From Pseudoxanthomonas winnipegensis (GTDB lineage Bacteria; Pseudomonadota; Gammaproteobacteria; Xanthomonadales; Xanthomonadaceae), in contig NZ_SHMH01000009.1 in NCBI RefSeq assembly GCF_004283755.1, forward strand, positions 124,001 to 188,000: DNA of 64,000 nucleotides, written 5' to 3'. Positions 19,108 through 28,300 of this stretch are shown here, piece after piece. A program made the translations under genes and the position numbers. Each line of letters begins with the position of its first letter. Positions within the stretch are counted from its first letter, which is position 1. The notes below the pieces were generated by a model. It saw only the letters and a program-made list of their open reading frames with translations, was not told the DNA's origin and did no database searches.

Positions 19108-19117
19108 GGCGTGCCCC

Positions 19118-20758
19118 TTACCAGTTGCGGAAGCGCTTGGGCGGGTCGTACAGGCCGCCGGACCAGCGCACCAGGTCCTTGACCGTGCGCGCGGCCAGCA
19201 GGTCGCGCGTGGCATCGCGCGAGCGGATGCCCAGGTCGTCGGGACGTCTGATCACGCCGCGGTCGCGCAGGTTCTCGACCATGCGCCGGTCGCGGCCCAG
19301 GCCGACCGCGGTGTAGCCGGCCACACCGCGGATCGCCTGTTCGCGCTCCTCTGGCGTGCGGCACAGCAGCAGGTTGGCGATGCCTTCCTCGGTCAGCACA
19401 TGGCTGACGTCGTCGCCGTAGATCATCACCGGCGGCAGGTCCAGTCCGGCGCGCTCGGCCAGCTCCCAGGCATCGAGCCTGTCGACGAACGCCGGGGCCA
19501 TGTGCTCGCGGAAGGTCTCCACCATCTGCACCACCAGCTTGCGCCCGCGCGGCATCTCGCCGTGCCTGGCCGCTTCGCGCCCGGCCTTGAGCCAGGCCGG
19601 GCTGGCGTGGCGCCGGCCGCGCGCGTCCGAGCCCATGTTGGGCGCGCCGCCGAACCCGGCGATGCGGTCGCGCGTGGCGGTCGAGCTGTTGCCGGCCAGG
19701 TCGATCTGCAGGGTCGAGCCGATGAACATGTCGCAGGCATACAGCCCGGCGGTCTGCGAGAACGCGCGATTGGAGCGCATCGAGCCGTCCGCGCCGACGA
19801 AGAACACGTCCGGTCGCGCGGCGATGTAGTCCTCCATGCCCAGCTCCGAGCCGAAGGAGTGGACCGACTTGACGAAGCCCGACTCGATCGCCGGGATCAG
19901 CGCCGGATGCGGGTTGAGCGCCCAGTGCTGGCAGATCCTGCCCTTCAGCCCCAGCGATTCGGCATAGGTCGGCAGCAGCAGTTCGATCGCCGCGGTGTCG
20001 AAGCCGATGCCATGGTTGAGGCGGTTGACGCCGTACTCGGCGTAGATGCCCTTGATGGCCATCATCGCCATCAGCACCTGCACCTCGCTGATCTGGGCCG
20101 GGTCGCGGGTGAACAGCGGCTCGATGTAGTTCGGCTTGGGCGCGTGGGTGACGAAGTTCACCCAGTCGGCCGGGATGTCCACGCGCGGCAGCGTGTCGAG
20201 GATCTGGTTGACCTGGGCGATGACGATGCCGCCACCGAAGGCGGTGGCCTCCACGATCGCGGGAGTGTCCTCGGTGTTCGGGCCGGTGTAGAGATTGCCG
20301 TGGCGATCGGCCGCATGCGCGGCGATCAGCGCCACGCGCGGGGTCAGATCGATGAAGTAGCGGCCGAACAGCTCGAGGTAGGTGTGGATCGCGCCGAGTT
20401 CCAGCCGGCCCTCGCCCAGCAGCCGCGCCAGGCGCACTGACTGCGGACCGGAGAAGGAGAAGTCCAGTTTCCTGGCGATGCCCTGCTCGAACACGTCCAG
20501 GTGCGAGGGCAGCGACAGCACCGACTGCACCATGTGCAAGTCGTGCACGCGCGCCGGATCGACCCGGGTCAGGCACTCGGCCAGGAAGTCGGCCTGTTTC
20601 TGGTTGTTGCCTTCCAGGCAGACCCGGTCGCCGGGCCGCAGCACGGCCTCCAGCAGGGGCACCACGTCCTGGCTGCGCACCAGGCGGCCCTCGGCCAGCT
20701 TGGCCGCGGCCTGCAGGCGCTGGCTCCGGTCGGTGCTCAAGGTGTTCCAGTCCGCCAT
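19118..20758 (-). CDS. mdcA: MdcA, malonate decarboxylase alpha subunit (acetyl-ACP:malonate ACP transferase)
   Basis: Swaps acetate for malonate on the carrier protein, keeping the decarboxylation cycle running. The 546-residue product is a CoA-transferase-like protein of the family's usual length. Recognisable regions are CLEGNNQKQADFLAE near the start, the FSGPQSVRLARL stretch, and LYTGPNTEDTPAIVEATAFGGG. It is the first gene of the mdcACDEGBH run. A perfect 24-bp palindrome begins 13 bp upstream of the ATG, so transcription of the whole block is probably controlled there. The TAA stop is followed 10 bp later by mdcC. Confidence 0.94.
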   Translation of the reverse strand: MADWNTLSTDRSQRLQAAAKLAEGRLVRSQDVVPLLEAVLRPGDRVCLEGNNQKQADFLAECLTRVDPARVHDLHMVQSVLSLPSHLDVFEQGIARKLDFSFSGPQSVRLARLLGEGRLELGAIHTYLELFGRYFIDLTPRVALIAAHAADRHGNLYTGPNTEDTPAIVEATAFGGGIVIAQVNQILDTLPRVDIPADWVNFVTHAPKPNYIEPLFTRDPAQISEVQVLMAMMAIKGIYAEYGVNRLNHGIGFDTAAIELLLPTYAESLGLKGRICQHWALNPHPALIPAIESGFVKSVHSFGSELGMEDYIAARPDVFFVGADGSMRSNRAFSQTAGLYACDMFIGSTLQIDLAGNSSTATRDRIAGFGGAPNMGSDARGRRHASPAWLKAGREAARHGEMPRGRKLVVQMVETFREHMAPAFVDRLDAWELAERAGLDLPPVMIYGDDVSHVLTEEGIANLLLCRTPEEREQAIRGVAGYTAVGLGRDRRMVENLRDRGVIRRPDDLGIRSRDATRDLLAARTVKDLVRWSGGLYDPPKRFRNW

Positions 20759-20771
20759 CGCATCACCAGGA

Positions 20772-20795
20772 ATTACTCTGTAATTACAGAGTAAT
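20772..20795. promoter_or_regulatory. Perfect 24-bp palindrome upstream of mdcA, probable operator
   Basis: The half-site ATTACTCTGTAA is followed directly by its exact reverse complement, centred at 20783/20784. It lies 13 bp before the mdcA start codon in an AT-rich island within GC-rich DNA. The inner CTGTAATTACAG fits a dimeric winged-helix repressor. The natural candidate is the GntR/FCD protein at 12389-13114, but the two have not been linked by any sequence evidence. Confidence 0.75.
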
Positions 20796-20935
20796 CATTC
20801 TGCGCCCGGCCTGCATGCGGCGGCGCAGCAGCTGGCCGAAATCTCAGCCAGCGCTGCCGAAACCCGTTTTATTGCAAGGACTTGCCTGGGCCCGGGCCGA
20901 CTGTCGTGCGGCCCTGCCGCCGTCGACCCGCCCGC

Positions 20936-22036
20936 TCAGCCCGCGGCCGTGGCCAGGGCCGGCAGCGCGCCGCCGGCCACGGCTGCGGCAATGGCCGCAT
21001 CGCTGTCGGCGGTGTCGATGCCGCAGCGCGCGTACCAGGCCGGGTCGTAGTAGCTGTGCGCGTAGCGGTCGCCGGCATCGCACAGGATGGTGACGATCGA
21101 GCCGCGGCGCCCGGCCCGGCACATCGCGTGGGCGGCGTGCAGCACGCCGACCAGGTTGGTGCCGGTGGAGCCGCCCACGCGCCTGCCCAGGGTCGCGCTG
21201 GCCCAGCGCATCGCCGCCAGGCTCAGGGCATCGGGCACCTTGACCATCGCATCGATGCAGGCCGGCACGAAGCTCGGCTCCACCCGCGGCCGGCCGATGC
21301 CTTCGATGCGCGAGCCGCAGTGGTGCAGGCGCGCCGGATCGCTCGCCCCGCCTAGCGCATCGCGGTAGTAGTCGAAGAACACCGAGTGCTCCGGATCCAC
21401 GCACAGGATGCGCGTGGCATGCCGGCGGTAGCGCACGTAGCGGCCCAGCGTGGCGCCGGTGCCGCCGGTGCCGGGGCTGCACACGATCCATTCCGGGATC
21501 GGATGCGGCTCGGCCGCCATCTGCTTGAAGATCGACTCGGCGATGTTGTTGTTCGCCCGCCAGTCGGTCGCCCGCTCGGCGTAGGTGAACTGGTCCATGA
21601 AGTGACCGCCGTGCTCGCGCGCCAGGCGCTCGGACTCGGCATTGATCGCCCCGGCCTGCTCGACCAGATGGCACTGGCCGCCGTAGAAGGTGATCGCGGC
21701 GATCTTCTCCGGCGAGGTGCTGGCCGGCATCACCGCGATGAAGGGCAGCCCCAGCAGCCGCGCGAAGTAGGCCTCGGACACCGCGGTCGAACCGCTGGAG
21801 GCCTCGATCACCGGCGCGCCCTCGCGCAGCCAGCCGTTGGCCAGCGCGTACAGGAACAGCGAGCGCGCCAGCCGGTGCTTGAGGCTGCCGGTGGGATGGC
21901 TGGACTCGTCCTTCAGGTACAGGTCGATGCCAGGGTAGCCAGGCAGCTCCAGCGGGATCAGATGGGTGTCGGCCGAGCGGTTGAAGTCGGCCTCGATCTT
22001 GTGGATGGCGGCGGCCACCCAGTCACGCTGCGACAT
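20936..22036 (-). CDS. PLP-dependent cysteine synthase-like enzyme (Cds1-type)
   Basis: A fold-type II PLP enzyme of 366 residues. The PLP Lys is in [13 protein letters not shown], the substrate loop in [17 protein letters not shown], and the phosphate-binding Gly-rich loop in [15 protein letters not shown]. The insertions and the [14 protein letters not shown] segment match the PLP-dependent cysteine synthase family that includes the mycobacterial cysteine desulfhydrase Cds1, rather than classic CysK/CysM. It may release sulfide and pyruvate from cysteine or act in cysteine/cystathionine metabolism. It is transcribed divergently from nothing obvious and runs in the same direction as mdcA, 177 bp downstream of which no link is evident. 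Confidence 0.8.
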   Translation of the reverse strand: MSQRDWVAAAIHKIEADFNRSADTHLIPLELPGYPGIDLYLKDESSHPTGSLKHRLARSLFLYALANGWLREGAPVIEASSGSTAVSEAYFARLLGLPFIAVMPASTSPEKIAAITFYGGQCHLVEQAGAINAESERLAREHGGHFMDQFTYAERATDWRANNNIAESIFKQMAAEPHPIPEWIVCSPGTGGTGATLGRYVRYRRHATRILCVDPEHSVFFDYYRDALGGASDPARLHHCGSRIEGIGRPRVEPSFVPACIDAMVKVPDALSLAAMRWASATLGRRVGGSTGTNLVGVLHAAHAMCRAGRRGSIVTILCDAGDRYAHSYYDPAWYARCGIDTADSDAAIAAAVAGGALPALATAAG

Positions 22037-22338
22037 GGACGGAACATCGGTGAGAGGACGCGCGATTGTATCGCCCAGCCCGCCTTAGCCCCAGGCGCCA
22101 TCCAGCGCCAACGCAGGCGACGGTCATCACAGCTGGAGCTGAGGCCTGTCAGTGCACTGTCGGCATGAAGCACGCACCTCGGCTCGCACGTTCGAGCCGA
22201 AGCGGCAACGGGCGTTTTCCAGCCGCTGACGCCTGGGACAGGCGCGGGCAGCGCCAAGCCGAAGACATCCCTGACGATCCGCAAGCTCTCGCCGAAGCGC
22301 GCGAGGCTTCGCCGCTCAGGACGGGAACGGGCGAGGCG
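22037..22338. other. Intergenic region without recognisable features
   Basis: These 302 bases lie between the start of the PLP enzyme gene and the end of the DUF1697 gene, both on the minus strand. I see no gene, no GTAG REP and no clear terminator in it. Confidence 0.5.
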
Positions 22339-22848
22339 CTACTCGGCCGCCCATTCGGCGAGGGTTGCCACGGTATTCATGTTGCGCGCGGTGCCGGCCT
22401 TCGCCGCGGCGATCTTCAGTTTGGAATCGGCCATGCCATCGCGGTAATGGACGTAGATCTCGTTGGCGCCCAGCGCGATGTCCTCGTTGCGCAGACCGCT
22501 GACCCGTTCGACCGTGTCGGCGGGCGGCGGCCCGTCGAGGAAGATCGCGACCGTGCGGTTCGGCGCCGCCGAGGCGAACGGATTCGCCGCTAGCACCGCG
22601 GCCATCTCGGCGCCTGTGCGGATCGCGACGCCGACCGGCTTGCCGGCATACGCTTCGAGCGCGGCTTCGAGCTTGTGCTTCACCACCGCCTTGGCGAGCC
22701 TGCTGGCGAACACGACGTTGCCGCTGGCGATGTAGGTGCGCACCTCGGTGCAACCGATGGCTTCGCACATCGACCGCAGTTCTGCCATCGGCAGCTTGCC
22801 GGTGCCGCCGACGTTGACGGCGCGAAGCAGGGCGATATAGCGACTCAT
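22339..22848 (-). CDS. DUF1697 domain protein
   Basis: A 169-residue soluble protein with the family signature MSRYIALLRAVNVGGTGKLPM at the N-terminus, followed by RTYIASGNVVFAS and NEIYVHYRDGMADSKL. The family is widespread and has no established biochemical role. The gene stands alone with a TAG stop. Confidence 0.85.
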   Translation of the reverse strand: MSRYIALLRAVNVGGTGKLPMAELRSMCEAIGCTEVRTYIASGNVVFASRLAKAVVKHKLEAALEAYAGKPVGVAIRTGAEMAAVLAANPFASAAPNRTVAIFLDGPPPADTVERVSGLRNEDIALGANEIYVHYRDGMADSKLKIAAAKAGTARNMNTVATLAEWAAE

Positions 22849-22936
22849 CGCCGCATTCTAGCGGCGCGCCACGGGGATGCGATGGCCGGTCATGGCGGGG
22901 TCGGCGGGGTGCGGACGTGCGCCTGCGGGGCGGGAT

Positions 22937-24124
22937 TCACGCGCGCCGCGCCTCGTGCCTCGGTTGGGCCCACAAGGTCTTGTAGAGGCCGACGATCTCC
23001 TCGGCGCTGGGCACGCGCGGATTGTTGCCGGGCGAGCCGGAGGCCAGCGCCTGCTCGGCCATGGTGGGCAGCAGCTCGAAGAAGCGCGCGCCCTGGGCGC
23101 CGAATTCCTCCAGCGTCGGCACGCGCAATTCGGCGTTGATGGCATAGAGGAAATCGATCAGCCTGGCATTGGCCACCGCGTCGCTGTCGTGCGGGCCGGC
23201 CGCGCCGAGGAAGCGCGCGCAGTCGGCATAGCGTGCCGGCGCAGACGGGATCGACCAAGCGGTCACGCTGGGCAGCAGCATCGCGTTGGACAGCCCGTGC
23301 GGGACATGGAAGAACGCGCCGATGGGCCGGCTCATGCCGTGCACCAGCGCCACCGAGGCATTGGAGAAGGCGATGCCGGCCAGGGTCGAGCCGAGCATCA
23401 TCGCCTCGCGCGCCGGCCGGTGGCCGCCGTCGTGGAAGACCGTGCGCAGGTTCGGGCCGATCAGGCGCATCGCGGCGATGGCCTGGCTGTCGCTGTAGGC
23501 GCTGGCCTTGCGGCTGACGTAGGCCTCCATCGCATGGGTCATCGCGTCGATGCCGGTGTCGGCGGTGGTGCGCGCCGGCACGCTGACGGTGAGGCTGTAG
23601 TCCACCAGCGCGGCGATGGGCATGAAGCCCAGGCCCACGCACAGCAGCTTCTCGTCGTTGGCCTCGTCGGTGATGATCGTGAAGCGCGTGCATTCCGAGC
23701 CGGTGCCGGCGGTGGTCGGGATGGCGATGATCGGCAGGCCCGGCGCATCGACCTGGCGCGGGAATCTGTAATCGCGGATCACCCCGCCATGCTTGCCGAG
23801 GATGGCGATAGCCTTGGCGCTGTCGATTGGGCTGCCGCCGCCCAGGGCGATAATCGCATCGTAGCTGCCACGCCGGACGCGCTCGACGCCGGCGACGATG
23901 GAGGCATCGGTCGGCTCGGGCACGGTCTGGTCGAACACCTCCGAGACGATGCCGGCCGCGGCCAGCGCGGCCTGTACGCCCTGTACGTAGCCCAGTTCGA
24001 CCATCATCCGGTCGGTGACGATCAATGGGCTCGAGCAGCCCAGTTGGGCCAGCACTTCACCCGCCTTCTGGCTGGCGCCGGCGCCAACATGCATGACGCG
24101 GGGCAGGATCACCTGGGCGGACAT
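22937..24124 (-). CDS. Iron-containing alcohol dehydrogenase
   Basis: An NAD(P)-dependent, metal-dependent dehydrogenase of 395 residues. The Rossmann GGGSPIDSAKAIA motif binds the cofactor and PTTAGTGSECT marks the family. Metal ligands are expected in GIDAMTHAMEAYVS and the HGMSRPIGAFFHVPHGLSNA segment, which supplies two His. The substrate is not certain; close relatives act on primary alcohols, lactaldehyde, 4-hydroxybutyrate or maleylacetate. The start at 24124 (MSAQVILPRV) has GAGGT six bases upstream; an in-frame ATG at 24196 would add 24 non-conserved residues. Confidence 0.86.
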   Translation of the reverse strand: MSAQVILPRVMHVGAGASQKAGEVLAQLGCSSPLIVTDRMMVELGYVQGVQAALAAAGIVSEVFDQTVPEPTDASIVAGVERVRRGSYDAIIALGGGSPIDSAKAIAILGKHGGVIRDYRFPRQVDAPGLPIIAIPTTAGTGSECTRFTIITDEANDEKLLCVGLGFMPIAALVDYSLTVSVPARTTADTGIDAMTHAMEAYVSRKASAYSDSQAIAAMRLIGPNLRTVFHDGGHRPAREAMMLGSTLAGIAFSNASVALVHGMSRPIGAFFHVPHGLSNAMLLPSVTAWSIPSAPARYADCARFLGAAGPHDSDAVANARLIDFLYAINAELRVPTLEEFGAQGARFFELLPTMAEQALASGSPGNNPRVPSAEEIVGLYKTLWAQPRHEARRA

Positions 24125-24317
24125 GGCGGACCTCGTTGCAAGGGCGGGCGCCGCGGATGCCGCGCGAGCCGGGTCGGTGCTGCTTTCGGTCGCCATCGTA
24201 TCGAGATCAGGACTTCGGACCATTCGACCAAAGCGGCACGTGGGCTGCGCGCGCACGCTTGGCCGCCGGAACCTCGCCAAGCCGCGGAGCGTGCAACACG
24301 GCGGCGATGCAGCCGGA

Positions 24318-25244
24318 TCAGGCCAGCAGCGGGCAGCCGTCGGGCAGGTGCATGCGCAGGCGGCCGGGCACGCAATCCACGCGGAAGTGGCGCGAGGTCT
24401 CCGGCTCGCCGTCCAGGTTGAGCGTGATCGGCTCGGCCACATCGATCTCGACCCACGGCAGACGCGCGCGCACGGCGGCCTGCTCCAGCGCGGCGCGCTT
24501 GCCGCCGGTGATCAGCGTGCCCAGCGTGGCGGCGAAGGCGCCGGTCAGCTCGGGGACGATGGTCAGCTCCAGCAGGCCGTCGTCGACCAGCGCATCCGGG
24601 CACAGCGCCTGGCCGCCGCCGGCCTGGCGGCCGTTGCCCAGCCCCAGCGCGATGAAGCTGCCCTCCCAGGCGAAGTCGGGCCCGCGGAAGCGCGCCCGCA
24701 TCGGCTCGACCCGACCCAGCCGCGACAGGCCGGTGACCACATAGGCCAGGCCGCCGAGCACGCGCTTCATCGCCTCGTCGGTCTCCACCGTGACCTGGGT
24801 GCCGAAGCCGCCGGTGGCCATGTTGGCGCACCAGTGCGGGCCGTGGTCTGCGGTGACGCGCAGCAGGTCGATGGGACGCGCCGGCGCCGCGGCGATCAGC
24901 GCCAGCGCGGCCTGCGGCTCGAGCGGCAACTCGGCGGCGGTGGCGAAGTCGTTGGCCGTGCCCAGCGGCAGCAGGGCCAGCGCGGGCAGCGCGTCGGCGC
25001 CCTCGTCGCGATGGGCCAGGGTGGTGGCGACCTCGCTGAGCGTGCCGTCGCCGCCGCCGGCGATCACCGTGTCCACGCCGTCGGCGATGGCCTCGGTGAC
25101 GTAGCGCTCGGCGTCGCCGCTCTCCCAGGTCACGCGCACGTCCAGCCGCGCGCCGCGCTCGCGCGCCTGCGTCACCGCGGCGCGCACCGCATCGTTGCCG
25201 GCGGCCTTGCCGTTGAGGATCAGACACCAGCGCGGCTGGGACAT
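24318..25244 (-). CDS. yegS: YegS-type lipid kinase
   Basis: A diacylglycerol-kinase-like enzyme of 308 residues that phosphorylates membrane lipid; E. coli YegS uses phosphatidylglycerol. The nucleotide-binding motif is [13 protein letters not shown], followed by [12 protein letters not shown]; the C-terminal beta domain ends with NLDGEP. Residues and length match YegS. It is divergent from a possible plus-strand small RNA whose terminator is at 25389-25425. Confidence 0.9.
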   Translation of the reverse strand: MSQPRWCLILNGKAAGNDAVRAAVTQARERGARLDVRVTWESGDAERYVTEAIADGVDTVIAGGGDGTLSEVATTLAHRDEGADALPALALLPLGTANDFATAAELPLEPQAALALIAAAPARPIDLLRVTADHGPHWCANMATGGFGTQVTVETDEAMKRVLGGLAYVVTGLSRLGRVEPMRARFRGPDFAWEGSFIALGLGNGRQAGGGQALCPDALVDDGLLELTIVPELTGAFAATLGTLITGGKRAALEQAAVRARLPWVEIDVAEPITLNLDGEPETSRHFRVDCVPGRLRMHLPDGCPLLA

Positions 25245-25264
25245 GGGGAGGGCAACGGACGTGG

Positions 25265-25425
25265 GGTGGCGCAGGCTAGCAGTCGCCGCGGCCTCCGGCT
25301 GTCATGTTCCCGTCAGATACGGCACGTAGCGTGGAAGGCCATAGCAGGGACGACGGAGGGAGGCAGGATCAGCCTCCAGTCTTCGCGGGAACCGCGCCGG
25401 GGCGACTCGACGCGGTTCTTTTTTT
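25265..25425 (+). ncRNA. Candidate small RNA ending in an orphan terminator
   Basis: No plus-strand gene lies in this stretch, yet it ends in a clear intrinsic terminator. A second hairpin sits just before it (GGAGGC at 25359-25364 with GCCTCC at 25372-25377, 7-base loop). The 5' end is a guess, since I cannot identify a convincing promoter. It could instead be a chance structure, or the 3' end of a short unrecognised transcript. Confidence 0.35.
25389..25425 (+). terminator. Strong rho-independent terminator with no gene upstream
   Basis: GAACCGCG (25389-25396) pairs with CGCGGTTC (25411-25418) around a 14-base loop and is followed by seven T. The T-run follows the stem only on the plus strand, although both neighbouring genes are on the minus strand. 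Confidence 0.75.
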
Positions 25426-25497
25426 GTGTGCCGCCATAGGGCGGCATCTCCGGTTTGCGGGAGCAACTGCCTCCTCACATCCTGCCGCGGCCCTCCT

Positions 25498-25615
25498 GTA
25501 GAGCGGAGCTCGCTCCGCTGCCCTTCGTCCGGTTCGTGGGAAGGCCCCGGTGGAGGGTTTGTGGGAAAGCCCCAGCGGAGTGCCCAAGAGGGGATTGCCA
25601 CAAGCTCCGCGCTAC
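25498..25615. repeat. GTAG-headed REP pair overlapping a stop codon
   Basis: One copy is at 25498-25519 (GTAGAGCGGAGC then CGCTCCGCT), and a degenerate facing arm ends GCTCCGCGCTAC at 25615. The CTA of that last CTAC (25612-25614) is, read on the minus strand, the TAG stop of the lactonase gene, so the repeat supplies the stop codon. Confidence 0.75.
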
Positions 25616-26775
25616 GGCCGCAGGAACTTCAGGTCCGACGGCGCCGCCACCTCAACGGTCTGCAGCGTCTTGCCGAGCTTGCCGGTGTGCAGGTCGCGCG
25701 CCAGCACCACGATCCGGTTGGCGCCCTGCACGGCGATCAGCAGGAAGCGCCCGGACGGATCGATGGCGAACTCGCGCGCCTGGCGGCCCTCGGTGGCGCG
25801 GCGCTGGATCAGCGTCAGCCCGCCATCGGCGCCGACCGCGAACACGGCCAGGTGGTCGTCGCCACCGCGGTTGATCGCGTACAGGAAGCGCCCGTCCGCC
25901 GACAGGTGCAGCGCGCCGCCGCCGTTGCCGCCGCTGAAGCCGGGCGCGAACAGGTTCACCACCTCGCGCAGCCGCAGCGCGCCCTGCGCGTCGACGTCCA
26001 GCACCGCCACCTGCCCGGCCATCTCCAGGGTCAGGTAGGCGTGCCTGCCGCTGGCGTCGAAGGTCAGGTGCCGCGGCCCGCTGCCCGGCGGCAGCGCCAG
26101 GAACGGGGTGGGCGCGGGCTGCAGCGGCCGTTCGGCGTTGACCTGCGGCGCATAGCGGTAGGCGTACACGCGATCGCCGCCCAGGTCGGAGGCATAGGCG
26201 GTCGCGCCGTCGGGCGAGAAGCCGACCCAGTGCACATGCGACGAACGCTGGCGCTCGGGATCCACGTGACTGGCCTGGTAGGTCAGCAGCTGGGTGACCG
26301 GCTGCAGCCGGCCCTGCGCATCGATCGGCAGGACCGCCAGCGATCCGCCCGGATGCGTGTCGACCGAGTAGTTGGCCACCAGCAGATAGCGCCCGTCCGG
26401 CGTCAGGCTGGCGTGGGTGGGATGGTCGCCGAGCGTGGAGACCTGGCCCTGCAGCGTCAGCCGATGCTGCGTGTCCAGGGCCAGCATCCCGGCACGGCCG
26501 ACCGTGTCGCGCGCGCCCGGCCCGTTCTCGCTGACGGCGTACACGCGCGTCTGGTCGGGCGCGAGCACCAGCCAGGACGGGTTGTCCAGGCGCAGCGTCT
26601 GCCAGGGCTGCGCGTCCAGCCGGCCGCTGGCGGTATCGAAGCGATAGGCATACAGCCCCGGCGAGCCGCTGTCGGTATACGAACCGACCAGCAGATCCAC
26701 CGACGCGGGCGCCGCTACCGCGGCCAGCGGCAGCGCGGCGATCGCCAGCATCGTGGCCTTGAGCAGATTGAACAT
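25612..26775 (-). CDS. Secreted lactonase-family beta-propeller protein
   Basis: A 387-residue protein with a signal peptide (MFNLLKATMLAIAALPLAAVAAP) and a seven-bladed propeller of the 6-phosphogluconolactonase (Pgl, Lactonase) family. Recurrent blade motifs are GSYTDSGSPGLYAYRF, HPTHASLTPDGRYLLVANY, HVHWVGFSPDGATAYAS and GPRHLTFDASGRHAYLT. Cytoplasmic members hydrolyse 6-phosphogluconolactone; a secreted version probably acts on another lactone or sugar. The activity is unproven. The stop codon lies in a REP element. Confidence 0.85.
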   Translation of the reverse strand: MFNLLKATMLAIAALPLAAVAAPASVDLLVGSYTDSGSPGLYAYRFDTASGRLDAQPWQTLRLDNPSWLVLAPDQTRVYAVSENGPGARDTVGRAGMLALDTQHRLTLQGQVSTLGDHPTHASLTPDGRYLLVANYSVDTHPGGSLAVLPIDAQGRLQPVTQLLTYQASHVDPERQRSSHVHWVGFSPDGATAYASDLGGDRVYAYRYAPQVNAERPLQPAPTPFLALPPGSGPRHLTFDASGRHAYLTLEMAGQVAVLDVDAQGALRLREVVNLFAPGFSGGNGGGALHLSADGRFLYAINRGGDDHLAVFAVGADGGLTLIQRRATEGRQAREFAIDPSGRFLLIAVQGANRIVVLARDLHTGKLGKTLQTVEVAAPSDLKFLRP

Positions 26776-26784
26776 GGTGCGCCC

Positions 26785-27264
26785 CTAGCCCTGTGCGAAG
26801 TCGGTCAGCGCCTGGCCATCCAGGCGATAGATGGTCCATTCGTCCATCGGCCGCGCGCCCACGGCGCGGTAGAAATCGATCGCCGGCTGGTTCCAGTCCA
26901 GCACCGACCACTCGAAGCGCCCGCAGTCCCTCTCCACCGCCAGCCGCGCCAGGTGGCGCAGCAGGGCCAGACCGGCGCCTTGGCCGCGCGCCTGCGGCCG
27001 CACGAACAGGTCCTCCAGATAGAGGCCATTGCGCCCCTTCCAGGTGGAGTAGTTGAAGAAGTACACCGCAAAGCCCAGCGCCACGCCGTCCTGCTCGCAG
27101 AGCACGCAATAGGCGGTGGCGCCCGCGTCGAACAGCGTGCGCCCCAGGTCGGCCTCGGTGGCCTGGACCGCGTGCGGCTCGCGCTCGTACTCGGCCAGCG
27201 CGCGGATCAGCTCCAGGATCAGCGGGATGTCCTCGCGCGTGGCGCTGCGGATGGACAGGCTCAC
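26785..27264 (-). CDS. GNAT family N-acetyltransferase (diamine/SSAT-like)
   Basis: A 159-residue acetyl-CoA-dependent transferase. The acetyl-CoA loop is [15 protein letters not shown]. The preceding [19 protein letters not shown] is typical of spermidine/spermine or thialysine acetyltransferases, so a small amine is the likely acceptor. The start is a GTG at 27264 that overlaps the rpe stop (GTGA), giving [15 protein letters not shown]. It is probably co-transcribed with rpe. Confidence 0.87.
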   Translation of the reverse strand: MSLSIRSATREDIPLILELIRALAEYEREPHAVQATEADLGRTLFDAGATAYCVLCEQDGVALGFAVYFFNYSTWKGRNGLYLEDLFVRPQARGQGAGLALLRHLARLAVERDCGRFEWSVLDWNQPAIDFYRAVGARPMDEWTIYRLDGQALTDFAQG

Positions 27265-27932
27265 TTCGCCCCCGCCACGGCCGCGCGCATCTGCGAGATC
27301 ACCTGCGCATAGTCCGGGGCGTTGAAGATCGCCGAGCCGGCGACGAAGGTATCGGCACCGGCGGCGGCGATCTGGCCGATGTTGTCCACCTTCACCCCGC
27401 CGTCGATCTCCAAATGGATCCTGCGGCCGCTGACGTCGATGCGCTCGCGCACCGCGCGTAGCTTGTCCAGCGCCGAGGGAATGAAGGCCTGCCCGCCGAA
27501 GCCCGGATTGACCGACATCAGCAGCACCAGGTCCACCTCGTCCAGCACCCAGTCCAGCACGTCCAGCGAGGTGGCCGGATTGAGCACCACGCCGGCGGTG
27601 CAGCCGTGCGACTTGATCAGCTGGATCGTGCGGTGCACGTGGCGGCTGGCCTCGGGATGGAAGCTGATGTGGCTCGCGCCGGCCTTGGCGAAGTCCGGCA
27701 CGACGCGGTCGACCGGCTCGACCATCAGGTGCACGTCGATCGGCGCGGTCACCCCGTACTTGCGCAGCGCCTCGCACACCATCGGGCCGATGGTCAGGTT
27801 GGGCACGTAGTGGTTGTCCATCACGTCGAAATGGATCCAGTCGGCGCCGGCGGCGAGCACGGCGTCGACCTCGGCGCCAAGCCGGGCGAAGTCGGCCGAC
27901 AGGATGGACGGGGAAATGATGCAGTTGGACAT
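27261..27932 (-). CDS. rpe: Ribulose-phosphate 3-epimerase
   Basis: Interconverts ribulose 5-phosphate and xylulose 5-phosphate in the pentose phosphate pathway. The 223-residue TIM barrel has all signatures: [30 protein letters not shown] (metal-binding His and Asp), [19 protein letters not shown] and EIDGGV. The ATG at 27932 gives the usual N-terminus. It is followed by an overlapping GNAT gene and preceded by a J-domain gene 26 bp upstream. Confidence 0.96.
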   Translation of the reverse strand: MSNCIISPSILSADFARLGAEVDAVLAAGADWIHFDVMDNHYVPNLTIGPMVCEALRKYGVTAPIDVHLMVEPVDRVVPDFAKAGASHISFHPEASRHVHRTIQLIKSHGCTAGVVLNPATSLDVLDWVLDEVDLVLLMSVNPGFGGQAFIPSALDKLRAVRERIDVSGRRIHLEIDGGVKVDNIGQIAAAGADTFVAGSAIFNAPDYAQVISQMRAAVAGAK

Positions 27933-27958
27933 GGCGGTCTGCCGGAAGAGGAAGGAGG

Positions 27959-28300
27959 TCAGGCGGCGCGCTTGCGGCGCAGCGTCTTGATGCGGTCGTA
28001 GGCGGCGTTGAGCTCGCGCGCGCGGGCCTCGGCACGGGCGCGCAGCTCGGGCGCGGCGCCGGCCAGGCGGTCGGGGTGGTACTGGGAGATCAGGCGGCGA
28101 TAGGCCTGGTCGACTTCCGCATCGCTGGCGTCGCGGGTCAGGTCGAAGGCGCGGTACGGGTTGTCCCGCGACAGCTGGAACCAGTCCCGGTCGAAGGCAT
28201 GGCCCAGCAGCAGTCCCACCAGCGCGCCGAACACCGGATTGGGGCGGAACAGCAGCGCGCCGGCGATGCCGCCCAGCAGTTTTCCGTACCAGCGATTCAT
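27959..28300 (-). CDS. Short DnaJ-domain protein with membrane-type N-terminus
   Basis: A 113-residue protein. Residues 1-37 ([32 protein letters not shown]) are Gly-rich and hydrophobic, like the N-terminal segment of DjlA. Residues about 45-110 form a J domain with the HPD motif (YHPDRLAG), which stimulates DnaK ATPase. The central part of DjlA is missing, so this is a compact form. It is probably co-transcribed with rpe and the GNAT gene, though a functional link is not obvious. Confidence 0.85.
   Translation of the reverse strand: MNRWYGKLLGGIAGALLFRPNPVFGALVGLLLGHAFDRDWFQLSRDNPYRAFDLTRDASDAEVDQAYRRLISQYHPDRLAGAAPELRARAEARARELNAAYDRIKTLRRKRAA

Noticed and set aside
22066-22593. Plus-strand open frame across the gap before the DUF1697 gene
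   Set aside because: It overlaps most of the DUF1697 gene on the other strand and has no ribosome site or recognisable domain.
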